The notes below the pieces were generated by a model. It saw only the letters and a program-made list of their open reading frames with translations, searched no databases and was not told where the DNA came from. The position numbers and the translations under genes are program-made. From contig NC_089429.1 in the NCBI RefSeq assembly GCF_026210795.1, positions 4,960,001 to 5,024,000 on the forward strand: a stretch of DNA of 64,000 nucleotides, written 5' to 3'. Positions 46,506 through 58,109 of the stretch are shown here, piece by piece. The stretch comes from Rhizophagus irregularis (lineage: Eukaryota > Glomeromycota > Glomeromycetes > Glomerales > Glomeraceae). Numbering within the stretch: the first letter of the stretch is position 1; every line of letters starts with the position of its first letter.

Positions 46506-47657
46506 CAAATGGTCCACTAAAAAAAAAAACTAAATACAGGTATACGAAATATAAAAATTTAATAAAGAATGTAAAACTCTACATGTTAATTTCTTATATT
46601 TTTGACTTTTTAAATTTTTCGATGGTTTGTAATTTTCTATTTCCCATCTATTTATTGATTTAAGTATTTGATTTGATAAGTTCATTGTTTTTCTTCTTTT
46701 CGTACTTTTATAACTTCCTCCGAATACATCTTGGAACTTGTGATTTCTTTTTGACGACTCAAGTTCTCATTCACGTATATTTATAGCCGTAGGTATGGTA
46801 TTATCTCACGATATTGGCGGATAACGAGCGTCGATATATCACTATTATTATACATTTATACTACTTCTCACCTTCCGCATCATCATTAACTTTTCCGTTC
46901 TCGTTTTTTCCAACTCGATCATTTTCTTGTACGATGACATCCATTGATAACTTGTTTAGGGAATCCAAAAATGATCTATTTTTATCACTTTCAAAGTATC
47001 ATCCATCTTTTCTTCTTAAACTTAAATTGATTTTTCTATCGCTTTTCCTTGAAGCGATCGCCATTTGTTTTTGTCGATCTTGAAGAATTTGCCCGTATTT
47101 AGCGTCATATATTCCATCAAATCAACTCTTAAATGGCGTTCCTCATCTTTTTTATGTTATCTTCTTAATTTCTTTTATTAGTTGCCATTGATCTCATCAA
47201 CAACATTGTGGAAATGTCCATTCACCTTTATACCATATAATCGTGTATCTATTCACAGCAGAAAAAACCTTTTGAGTTATGTATCTGGATTCATTTCGGC
47301 TCTTACTATTTGATAATTGAATATTTTCTTGATTCTTATTAAAAAATTCTTCGATATATCATTATGTCACGTGTTTCTTGTATCATATTTCCAGAGTCTG
47401 TGTTTCGTTTTACGTTCCGATCTGCTGTTATTTTGCTGCGCCTGCCGTGGCCAGTTTCTTAAGGTAATTATTTCTTTACTTTATACTTCCTATCTATTTC
47501 TTCACTTTTTAATAAAAGAACTCATTACTCATATGATAAGCTTCCATTTTTTTTTAACTTATGTCAGAAAATTTTCTCCGAGAAAGAGCCCTCATTGACA
47601 AACTCTATTATTTGTGTAAACCAGATAATTAGTTAAAATTATTTACACAATAATATA
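46506..47657. other. Intergenic, no gene identified
   Basis: A minus-strand stretch around 46850-47090 has hydrophilic coding-like composition (R-Q-K-Q-M-A-I-A-S-R-K-S-D) but contains a stop and matches nothing I know. Confidence 0.4.
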
Positions 47658-49374
47658 ATGATAAATATTCAAATTTTTTTTTTCTCGTCGATTTCTTTTT
47701 TCTCAACAATGATATTGACGATTGTTTTTTCATCAGGGGTTTCCGATATTTTTTATCTTCTCGTAACTTTCATAATTTTTTATGTATCTCGATATTATTA
47801 TCATTATTTCCGTCTAAATCCTTTACCTGGCCCATTCCCACTTCCAATAGTTGGTACTTGGTAATATTCAAAAAATTTGGATATGAATTTAATGATAACG
47901 TCATTACACAAAAAATATGGAGATATGTTTGAAATAAGCTTAACAGGACAACGTACAATCATCTTATGTCATACTGATTTAATTGAAAATATGAATATAC
48001 CTTCAAAAACTAAATATCCTTTTAGAAGATACAGTACATTGTTTCAAAAAGGAGTTAAAGAATATGGAATTGATGGCACAGGAATAATTAATAATATTGA
48101 TCCAAAATCTTGGAAATATAATCGTCAATTTTTCGCTCAAGCTATGATGACCCCAAGTTTTAATTATCAGGCTGTTGAAATGGATGAATGAATTATGGAG
48201 TAAAATGGAATCTTTTTGGATAAACTTGGAGAAAATTATGAATTGGATCTTATAAAATGAATGTATAGATTTTCAAATGATATGATTTTAAAAATTTCGA
48301 TAGGAAAAAGAAATAATTCTGTTGCTTCTTATTACCATACCCTCGTACCCGAAAGTATGATTTATATGAAAAAGAAAAAGAAAAAACCAAAGAATCTGAA
48401 AATTTTATTCAATCACTTGAAACATTAATAAGAGGATCTATTTATTTTTTTTACTTTAATAGATTTATGCGTCATTATGTTCCTTTCATTCGTTGAAAAG
48501 CAATTAGTTTATTAAAAAATAGAGATTATCTATACGAAAAAATATATAAAATTATTAAAGAAAGAAGGACTGAAATTGAGAATACACAATTAAATCAATC
48601 TCTTCACCATGATATGTTGACATCATTTATAACCACGAATACACCACGCGATATTAACATGGTGATGTTGATGCGGATTTGTTAAGACCGATAAGTGACA
48701 AAGAAATTTTGGGTATATACTCGATGCTATAGGCGGAGGAACTGATACTGTGAGTGAAAAATTTCTTCATTAAAATATTAAAATTAATACTAGTATATTA
48801 CGCACTTAATTTCAAAAAATTCATTTACAATTTTAGGTTTCGAATTTATCGTATATCATCTCGGACATCATCCCGAAGTGGTACAACGGTTACGACAAGA
48901 ATTTGATGAAGTTCTTGAAAAGAACGTTACAAAACCCATAACGCATAATGATATCGATAAATTACAATATTGCGATGCAGTTATTAAGGAAGTATCTCGT
49001 CATTTTCCTGTAAATTATTCACTTGACCGTGTAAATGTTGAAAAAGATACGATTGGAGGATATGTTTGCTCAATAATGAAACGAAAAGATTATTGGACTG
49101 ATCCTGAAAAATTCGTTTCTGATGGTTTTTGATGATAGTGATAAATATTTTCTTGAAAACAACACGTTAAAAATGCTTTCTCAATTTTTGGAGGTGGAAT
49201 TAGAGCCTGTCCTGGAAGAAAATTAGCAATGATAGAATTAAAATGTTTATTAACCTTAATTTATAGAAAATATGATATTGAATTGGCTGATCCAAATGCA
49301 CCACTTAATTATATTCTGCTTTACTTACAGTTTGTAAAGAATTATTTGTTAAAGTTAAACCAAGAAAATTTTAA
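47658..49374 (+). pseudogene. Cytochrome P450 pseudogene
   Basis: An ATG at 47658 opens a hydrophobic membrane anchor and the N-P-L-P-G-P-F-P-L-P hinge. After a frameshift near 47855 come H-K-K-Y-G-D-M-F and a clean run to 48191. The I-helix G-G-G-T-D-T (~48735) is followed by a GT-AG intron (48750-48836). Then come the K-helix E-V-S-R (ExxR) and the heme loop F-G-G-G-I-R-A-C-P-G-R (~49190-49220) with its cysteine. The end K-V-K-P-R-K-F stops at 49374. At least four frame changes or stops and a deletion after T-I-G-G-Y-V prevent a functional enzyme. The parent would be a membrane-bound monooxygenase. Confidence 0.88.
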
Positions 49375-49869
49375 AACACAAATAAGGATTTATGTATTGA
49401 ATATAGTATTTGTTTATTATGATTTACCATTCTATTTGACATTTTTTTGTTACACAGTAGATTAGGAATTTTGAATTTAGAAAATATTGTTGGAATGTTA
49501 AGAACAAAATGAATTAGAACGATGTTAGTTATTTAAAGTTTTATCGAAAAGATGAATCGCTTATTTATCATAATATCTTCTTTATTAAAAAAGAATGAAC
49601 AACGACATTAATACATTCATGGATCAATGTGGAGCTAGGTCGGGTTCATAATCTCATTACCATAAACTTTTTCCTTTATATTATTCTTTTTCTCAATATT
49701 CGCAAATTTTTTTTAGATACGTTTTGTACGATAGCAAAAACTAGGTCAACATTTAGCTACAACGAAACAGAAAAATTAAATATCCGATTGTTTATTATAT
49801 AAATAAAGATCCGCTGGATTAATCAAGGCGTTCAGCTACAATGAAATAAATTATAACAGGATCCGGTGA
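49375..49869. other. Intergenic, no gene seen
   Basis: Sequence between the P450 pseudogene and a foldback element. Nothing recognised. Confidence 0.5.
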
Positions 49870-50077
49870 ATTATAGCAATATCCAAAATAAACGGGACAC
49901 TTGAAAATTTTGTTGCCGAGATGTCGGCATGCCGGGTTTCTGGTCATCCAATCAATTTTATAAAGAGGCAATATCACGTGATTATTATGTAAAATGATTG
50001 GACCCGACAACCTGATACCCAACAAGTTCTCGGCAAAAATTTTCAAGTGTCTTGTTTATTTTGGATATTACTGTAAT
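49870..50077. mobile_element. Foldback MITE with ~40-base inverted repeats
   Basis: The left arm runs ATTATAGCAATATCCAAAAT and on to ~49920. The right arm ends at 50077 and reads ATTACAGTAATATCCAAAAT on the minus strand. The arms share AAACxxGACACTTGAAAATTTT as well. The 208-base element has no reading frame. No target duplication is evident. Confidence 0.65.
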
Positions 50078-50282
50078 AAACGAATTTAATTAGAAATACG
50101 ATTCAACTGCCGTAAATAATCCGTCACGGATTGAAATCACATAAATTTATCCGACATCCGTATTTTATTAAATTGTGCAATCCGTATATCAGATTACAGA
50201 TATCCGAGTTATTCGTGACCATTTTAACAACCATTTTGTGATCATAAGTATGACGTAGGTTTATCTTTGACCATAGTAAATG

Positions 50283-50926
50283 GTAAATGGTAGAGATGCA
50301 GTTGGAACTCGATCACATTGGGATGAGCCGTATCACAACTGAGTTATAACTAGTTATAACTCTTTACTTTAAGATACGGCAAATTGGAACTGGTAAATCC
50401 GCCGTAACTGGTATATGTGCCGTAATTGGTATATGTTGCCGTAACTGGTATATGTGCCGTAAACTGGTATATGTGCAGTAAATAGTCACAAAACTTGTGT
50501 GTAATATTTATTAAAATTTAAATTTTCTTGAAAACATATTTACATACTTTATTTTATACTTTATAATATATCATATCATTCTAATTATTCATTCTTTTTC
50601 TCCTTCATTACTAATAAAATTATTGTTCCATGAAATTTATAATCAAAGAAGTTATTTAAATCAGTATGGAAACTTTAAATTTTTATAACAAATTCGGAGA
50701 GATTTAAAAAATTTATACTGTTAAGCTATGTATACCATTAAACTATTTTATGCTATCTACTTAGACTATTTATATTCTACGGCGTCATTGGCCACAGTAA
50801 AAGTTACGGCATTAATAACATTAACGGCACATTGGGTTTCACACGGTTTTGCAAAAACTGTGGTCACAATCCGCTATATGCCGGCCAATTCATTGGGACA
50901 GTTCCAACTGCATCACTAGTAAATGG
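50283..50926. mobile_element. Non-autonomous hAT-type MITE (628 bases) with 8-base target duplication
   Basis: TAGAGATGCAGTTGGAACT at 50291-50309 is matched, with one mismatch, by the inverse of 50900-50918 (TAGTGATGCAGTTGGAACT). GTAAATGG flanks both sides (50283-50290, 50919-50926). Inside the left end, GCCGTAACTGGTATATGT-type units repeat about five times (50395-50487). No transposase is encoded. Confidence 0.87.
50395..50487 (+). repeat. GCCGTAACTGGTATATGT tandem repeat
   Basis: About five units of 18-20 bases with small changes, in the left part of the MITE at 50291-50918. They probably act as subterminal repeats. Confidence 0.85.
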
Positions 50927-51349
50927 GAAGAAATTATTAATATATATCATGATTCAGAACCAGGAAATTAATTTTAAAAAAAACAACCACAATACAACAT
51001 ACATGCTGAAATAATCTCGAAATGGAATTGATAGATTGGAAATTACCGTTTCATACTGTAACGATTATTAAAGTGAAAGATAGTAATGAAATCATTGGAG
51101 GATATAATCTGATTTTATTTTATTTTATTTTATTTTTATGGTAACGCGCATTTCATTCTTTAAATGCATAGCAGTATAAAATTATACATTATCTACCAAC
51201 CCATATTCTATATGGTTGTATTATGTAAAAAAATATATAACACTTTTGTAACCCTATTTAAAACTATATTAACACTATGTTTGATTTACTTTTTTTGTTT
51301 ATTCTTGCCTTTCTTCTTATTTAACGATCTCTCCTTTTCTGCATTAACA

Positions 51350-51840
51350 AATATCATGAAGTCAGCGCTAATTGCTCGGCAAGGTTATCCGACCCACCAC
51401 AAAAGACACAAGTGGAAAATGATGGTATAAAAGAAGGCAAGAAGCGTGTCTTGAATCCTTCATTCGATACAGTTCTTTGCTCAATTATTGCAGGAATCAC
51501 TTCGTTCTTACCTTGGTGTTCTAACCACGAGCTTGCTAAAACCCTGGCATACTTACACTGTATGAACGCAATTATTCATTTCTTTCATCATTTTTATTTT
51601 AGCGTCTAAATAATGAAAATATTTGTGCATTGCTTTCCCTTCTTCAGTTCCACAAATGTCAATATGACCGTTGTTGATTAATGAGGATTGTATAATTTCT
51701 TGATATCTTTCTTCTTTTCTAAAATCGTTGATGATATCCACTACTCTTTCGGTGTAATATTTTCTTTAATTGGATTTGATATCGATTCCGGAGCCTCTTC
51801 ATCGAGACATCTCTTCATGTATTTTTGATCGTATCTGTGG
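51350..51840 (-). other. Coding-like debris, unidentified
   Basis: Two minus-strand stretches look protein-like: 51553-51741 (V-V-D-I-I-N-D-F-R and G-T-E-E-G-K-A-M-H-K) and about 51360-51545 (W-L-E-H-Q-G-K-N-E-V ... C-V-F-C-G-G-S-D). A stop separates them and I recognise no family. Confidence 0.25.
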
Positions 51841-52078
51841 ATATAATCTGATTTATGGAAAACTTTCTTTCGTTATGATACTACTAATGACACCTTGTTA
51901 ACATTTTATAACTTACTTATAACCGGGAGTGTCTTAATTCAAAAGGAACGACTAAGTAAATTTAGGGTTAAAAATTATTTAGTCTTCTTAACATGTTGTT
52001 TCTCATCTATAATGCTACTTGAATTATATACTCATAATTAATTTTAGCAAATTGTAGTACTAAATTGTATATAAAATC

Positions 52079-52282
52079 TTTGCAAAAATAACGGACCACC
52101 TAATTCAATTTTCGACTGCGTATAAAATTTTCATACGCAGAGTTATACACGCATAGTATAGAATTATTGTGATATAACTGCGGGATGACTGATATGAAAA
52201 TTCAAAATGAGTTTAGATGACTGCGTATGAAAATTTCATACGCAGTCGAAAATCGAATTAGGTGGTCCGTTATTTTTGCAAA
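52079..52282. mobile_element. Double-foldback MITE (204 bases)
   Basis: Arms of about 60 bases are almost exact inverses, beginning TTTGCAAAAATAACGGACC on each strand. Each arm also contains its own hairpin around CTGCGTAT...ATACGCAG; the right one (52219-52247) is perfect, with 14-base stems and one central base. No reading frame and no clear target duplication. Confidence 0.75.
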
Positions 52283-53061
52283 TAGCTGTATTTTATTCGT
52301 GATATATTTACAAATAAATAATTTTCTGCGATAATGACATATATTGTAAACAAATAGTTTTCCAGCTATCCAGGCTATTAAATGTTTTAATTAATCATAT
52401 GTTTCTTCACATATAAAATAAATTTATACAAATTCATTTACAGTAATTTTCCTGTTTTGAAGAAGATAATATGATGTTGAAGTCAACATTTACCCTTTCG
52501 AGTTAACATCAACGCTTCTAGAAGATTAGTTATAATGAATAAAAGATAAACTAGTAATAATTCTGAAACATACATATTATGGTAGTAATGAAATTATTTT
52601 ATTTTTTTGTCACGAATTATTAATACTCAAACATTTTCATGAGAGTTTATTAATTTTTTTGCCATTTTGAATCCAAAATTTATTTTTTTTTTCAAGCTCA
52701 TTTTATTACTTACTTGTTTTTTCTTACCAACGTGCGGTAAGTACTAAAAATATTACCGAGAAATGGGCCTTATTTTTAATACATTTTTAACTGGTTCGAT
52801 CAGACTGTCAGACTGATGATTATGATTATAGAAGTCATTTATTTATTTGATAAAAATAACGTTCTTAAGGAGAGAAAAGAGAATGATCACACAATTATCA
52901 CACTAGATAGTTATTTTATTATCAAATATAAATTTATATTTAATTTACAAAATTTTATTTATTAAAATCAAGATTTCTTGATATCTTTAGAAAGAATAAA
53001 AATTTTTTTCACATAATATAACATAAAGTCGAAAATAATTTTTGATTCCTTTTTTATTAAA
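52283..53061. other. Intergenic, no gene seen
   Basis: AT-rich sequence between the foldback element and the 3' end of the split kinase gene. Confidence 0.55.
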
Positions 53062-56000
53062 TTAAATTTGTAATGAATAATGTATACTCAAATCACTATT
53101 ATTATCAACGCTATTACTACTATGTGTTATATCATTTTCAAATGTATTCTCACAAATTTCCATTTCATTTGTATTCATATTGATTAATTTTAGATCAGAT
53201 AGTACTTGCTGAATATTTGGTCTATCATCCGGATTATCTTCCCAACATTCTAAAACAAGTATGAATAAAAAAAAAGAATTAATATTTATAAATAAGATAC
53301 CAAAATTTAATAATGAAGCATCTTACTTTTATAAATATTTAAATAATCGATTGGCGTACCAGCGACTGGCGTCTCTCTTTTTCCACTTAAAATTTCCACC
53401 ATTAATTTTGGTTGTTGATGAAAAGTATCGTAAGACTCGAATGGTATTAGTCCAGATGATATCTCCCATAGGAGTACACCAACACTATATACATCCGATT
53501 TCTTGTTTGCTTTATATTTTTTATCATCATCTGTTTTATTATTTAAAAGTTGTGGATCAATATAAGGAAGCATTCCGATAACATTTTTCTTATTTGATAC
53601 TTCTGCTATTCTACGTGAAAGTCCAAAGTCAGCTATTTTAATCATATTTTGATGAATTAATATATTTTTAGAATGCTAATTAATAAATAAAAATTGGAAT
53701 TTAATACTTTGATTTGTTTATGTAGAATGATAGTTGAAAATATACTAACTAAATCACGATGAATAATATCTTTCTTGTGCATAAAGGTGACTGCACTAGC
53801 AATTTGAACGGCGAATTGTAATTTAATATCCCAATCTAATCCATTAAAATTTTTTTTTAAATAATTTCTCAATGTATCGCTATCTGCATATTCAAGAATA
53901 AGCAAATAATCTGAATTTATATTATCTTCGTTATCTAAAATAAAATTAATTAATTTTATCAAATCTTTTTTTTTAAAAAAAAAAAGATATTATTATATTT
54001 AAGATATTACTTACTTTTAGTCCATTTAGTAATACCAAAAAATTGAATAATATTTTTATGTAAATTAACTTTATTCAATAACATTATCTGAAAAAGTATG
54101 AAAAATATATTTTTTGAAAAATAATTAACAATTAATAATATATAATTGGATAAACTTATTCGTAACATCCTGTTACACATCTTATCTGTAACTACCTCGA
54201 AAAGTTAGGTCGGATAAAATAATTTATATGTATTTTTATTTCGTTTTTTTTGTTTTTTTTTAATAAATTTATTATAAATTTTATTATTGTAAAAAATCAT
54301 ATGACTGAACGCGGGTGGCTTAGAATTATACGGTAATGATCATCCGCGCAAAAATAAAATAAGCAGTACAAGTATTAACGCACAATTGTTTAAACTTCGT
54401 CCTTTATCTAAAGAAACTTAACTCTTCTATAAACGTCAACGATTTCTGCAAACATGATATATACAGTATCATTATATAAGTGTCAAAAACGAATCAAGAT
54501 AAAGAAATACAATGAAAAGATAATATTACCGATTCTGACACCTCGCACTATTATGTCCTGCTTGACCGCACGTTTTGCAGGTATATTTTGCGCAAGACTT
54601 TTTTTCGGTTGATGATTTAAACCTCTTTGTTCCTGGGCGTCCTTTACGCCGCGAAACTAATGGATTTTCAACTTGTTGAAGTTCATTTTCTTTATTATCA
54701 TCAACTTGGACTTCAGAACGTTCCATAAGTTCTTGGTTTCGCGTGATTATTATTTCCTTGTGTCGAATAATAAACTGTTTTAACCAACCAACCATTTCAT
54801 TATGACTGTCAAGTTCAACAGAAAGTTGAGCTGCCTGTCGCGCAAGTCCCCATACTTCTCCATATTTGACCTTTTTCTTTGCCGCACAACGTAAAGCATT
54901 AGTAACGGTTGTAGGAACAGTAGAAGGATTTGGAGTGAATACTACACCCGAAAAATTTTGAGCAGCTTCTGTGTTTACAAAACAACAAGTTTCTGCTGCT
55001 GCGTCCTTATCTTTCTGATTATCGATATACCACCTCGAAGGTATCATTTGGATTTGAAATCCTGCAACTTGTGAAGTCATCATTATTCGAAAGTAGTGGC
55101 GACATATAATGCCGCGGGATATATTAGACATGCACGAACAAAGGTAAGAAATGGAATCGATTATCACCACGAAATATATATGCTTTTTGTTTTCAGGTCG
55201 CATATCGGTAATCTTCCATACTTCTTGAATGTTTTCTTCACCAACTTCAGCAATCATTGACTTCAACAGAATTTGCTTAGCATCATATGAATCTTCAACA
55301 CATCCTTCCATTACACCAACTTCTGGATCCTATATAGCAATAGTATTAGATTTCGTTAACATTTCAACATATAAAAAAGACACTAAATACCTCAACAATA
55401 TTTGGTTCCACTTGACTTGGTACAAAGTAAAGGCATTGTGCCATTTCCATACGCTCAGCAGACAATATTTGTGGGGTTAGGTATTCAGTCATTATTTTAT
55501 CGACTTCGGGAAAAAGGTCTTGACTAACCGTTGTAATCCCCACGCAAGTTGATAAAGTGCGGTACTCAAAAAACCGATTCCATTGAGCTTCATATTTAAA
55601 CCATGCATCAAGAGCATCTGCGAGACCGCATAATGTACTGTTTGCTGACAACTCACGCTTGATTATATTATTGTAACTTTCGACGCGGGAAGTAGTTTGA
55701 ATTCCTGCGGTAAAAATTTTTGACGTAAATGCACGAGCCCACGCTTGACGGCTAGGATAAAGAGCTCTCATCAGGTAATCCTTTATACTAGGATATTTTT
55801 CTATAAGCTTAGACCACCTTTCATAAAAAAGTTCTTCACACAAACTGTTACGACATGAAAAAAAGCTCTGAACGAAACTTTCATATTGATCGCTGAGCTT
55901 TGATTTAACACTCTTTGGTAGATTTTCGCTGATATGGAAAATGCAATGAATCGGGTGAGTTGTCTCGTATATTTGTGTGATCGCTGCGTCCATGGCGGGA

Positions 56001-57997
56001 TCGGCATCTGTGACGAACACTAAAGGTTCTGTCATTGTTGCTTTTTTTGTGCACTCCAAAATCCATTTATAAGATTCTACCGATTCGTCAGATACAAGGG
56101 CTTGAGCTACAAGTCGTGATTTAGTATTGTTATCAACGACAAGGAAAAGTGATAATGGCATTTGATAACGGTTGGTCTTAGCGGTATTATCGTTTAAAAT
56201 AACATCATGATACTCTAACCAAAGAGTAATTTGGGACGGAGACATCCAAAAAAGCCGAGTAAGTCTCTTATCTTGATCAAGCTGAAAATCAACGAACCAT
56301 CCGGGATCGTTTGACTTATGCTCAATTAGTATTTTTAGTAAGCGAGATGCATCATGGATTACATCTGGCCTAACCTTATATTTTTGTATTGCATTAGAGA
56401 GATCACAGTCGAGAATAGATATAGTCGGAAATTTTGCCTTCAACAACTTTCGTTAAGTGGTAATCGGTAAATTTCCATGTTCGGTGAGAAATTGGACTTC
56501 TTTAAGGACATCATCAGGAATGCAACGGTATTTTGATGAATAATTTTCAGTATCAGCAGGAAATAACGCATGGTTATGCAAATTATTGAAAGTGGTAAGA
56601 GATACGCTTTGAGAGTTTTGAGGGCAATTGAAATTTGCATTCCATGGACATTGCTGGCGTTTTGATTTACGATTTCAATGACTATTAATATCAACTTGTT
56701 TTTGTGGATGATAACGGCCGCCGAATTCACATCCAAAGCTACGATGTTTAATACTCCCATCTTCACGCCGACCTAATCGTTTCTTTATAATCGTAAATCC
56801 ATGTCTTTTGCCATAGGCTTCCATGATTCCGTCCACATCTCCCCACGACCTAAAGGTATCGCCTATGGAAAGATTTGTTGTAGTTGAATCTTCAAGGTAA
56901 AGTGATATTGTTTGTTAGTGCTTTTAGCCGATTGTTATATCTTTACATAGAGAAATTAATAATCATACCTTCACTTTCTAGGTTCTGAGGTACTATATCG
57001 CTCGGCTCAACCTGTTCTATATGAGAAAATGAAAAGTATGAATATTGCAAAATAAATTAGGTATATCATAAGAAACACAACATACCCATATTAGTATCAT
57101 CCTGGCATACTTTTCCTGATTCCTCTTCTGGGTTTGTATGTTCCAGAATAAGAAATGATATTGTACCTACTCAAAGTACATATATAAAGAACTTACATAC
57201 CCTCATGAGGTGTCATAAACATGATAATGGATTCTTGGATATTCAATTCAGATACGTCCATCTCGATATGATACTTCGTTTTGTAAAGGGTAAAAAAAAA
57301 GAACTTGTAAAAAAAAGACGAAGTAAATAAAGTGAGCGAAGTGTTATACCGTGAGAATAGTGTGAGAATTAATTAAAGATGATACGCGTGTAACAAGTGA
57401 CAAATAAAGGTAACAAATAAGTTTTTCAATAACGCGTCATCACGCGACTCGTGTAGCGTCACAATTACTACGTAATGTCACGGATTTGATATCATTTTGA
57501 CCAAAATTAACGCTAATTTTAGATTAATTGCAAGATTTAACACAAAAGTATAATTTCGGCCGGAATTAATGACACACTCTAAAAATTTCCTTTTTTGGAA
57601 CTTTGTGTAACACTTGTGCAGCGGGTTTCCCCAATTTTGATGGGGAAAATATTTCCTTTCTTGGAAATTTGTGTAATGTCACGTGACAATTCCGAGGTTG
57701 TTACAGATAAAAACGTGTAACAGGATGTTACAGATACATTTTTCCTATATAATTTATATAACTAACCTCATTAACAATTTCTTTCATAACACAGTTATTA
57801 AATTCAAAAGACTTTAATGCAACAACAGTGTCCGAACTTTCCCAAGTAGTTCGATAGACTCTACCGTATGCACCAAAACCTATACATTGAATTTCTTGAA
57901 ATTCATTATAATCATAGTAATTAATATAATCTTTAGTAATACCATCTTCAATCCATTGAACATATTTGTCTGTATCAGTATTTGAAATAGTCGTCAT
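53062..57997 (-). CDS. Protein kinase (five exons), intron 1 carries a MULE transposon
   Basis: Exons, in order: 57997-57767, 54087-54015, 53934-53750, 53675-53327 and 53249-53062. All junctions are GT-AG and in phase, giving 341 residues. Motifs: glycine loop G-F-G-A-Y-G-R-V-Y (~40-48), V-V-A-L-K (K62), H-R-D-L (~160-163) with N167, and a true D-F-G (~179-181). The usual A-P-E reads D-P-Q, which is odd. The tail is short and Ser/Asn-rich. The catalytic set is complete, so an active TKL-like kinase is expected if the transcript is spliced. Without the transposon, intron 1 would be about 109 bases; it is now 3679. The start is the ATG before T-T-I-S-N; an ATG 90 bases further upstream is also in frame. 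Confidence 0.88.
54162..57731 (-). mobile_element. Mutator-like (MULE) DNA transposon, 3.57 kb
   Basis: The ends are inverted repeats of 38-39 bases. Each starts GTAACATCCTGTTACAC and, after a variable 5-6 bases, continues ATCTGTAAC(T/A)ACCTCG (54162-54199 and 57693-57731). One transposase gene fills the centre. It lies wholly within intron 1 of a kinase gene on the same strand. I could not see a matching 8-9-base target duplication. CACGTG and duplicated TTTCCTTT(C/T)TTGGAA blocks lie near the right end. Confidence 0.87.
54526..57261 (-). pseudogene. MULE transposase with two in-frame stops
   Basis: Exons, in phase: 57261-57201, a short exon near 57170-57088, one near 57016-56968, then 56889-55391 and 55329-54526. 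The product starts M-D-V-S-E-L-N-I-Q. It has a FAR1-like DNA-binding region ([13 protein letters not shown]), the MULE catalytic core with candidate acidic residues in [14 protein letters not shown] and R-V-E-S-Y-N-N, a SWIM zinc finger (C-S-C...G-I-I-C-R-H) and a CCHC knuckle (C-K-T-C-G-Q-A-G-H). TGA at 56675-56677 and TAA at 56453-56455 interrupt the DNA-binding half; both fit single C-to-T changes. Otherwise the gene is clean, so inactivation looks recent. Confidence 0.82.
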
Positions 57998-58109
57998 TTT
58001 CTTAAAAAAATTAGTAATCAAAAAAAAAAAAAGAACGAACGAACGAATGAATAATGTTTCAAAATAGATGATCGTAGAAGAACGCATGAATATGTTTCAA
58101 ATTAGATGA

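Noticed and set aside
46814-47083. 89-codon plus-strand frame
   Set aside because: The opposite strand has the more protein-like composition, and neither strand shows a family.
50832-51014. Short plus-strand frame overlapping the MITE right end
   Set aside because: It crosses the element boundary and has no recognisable domain.
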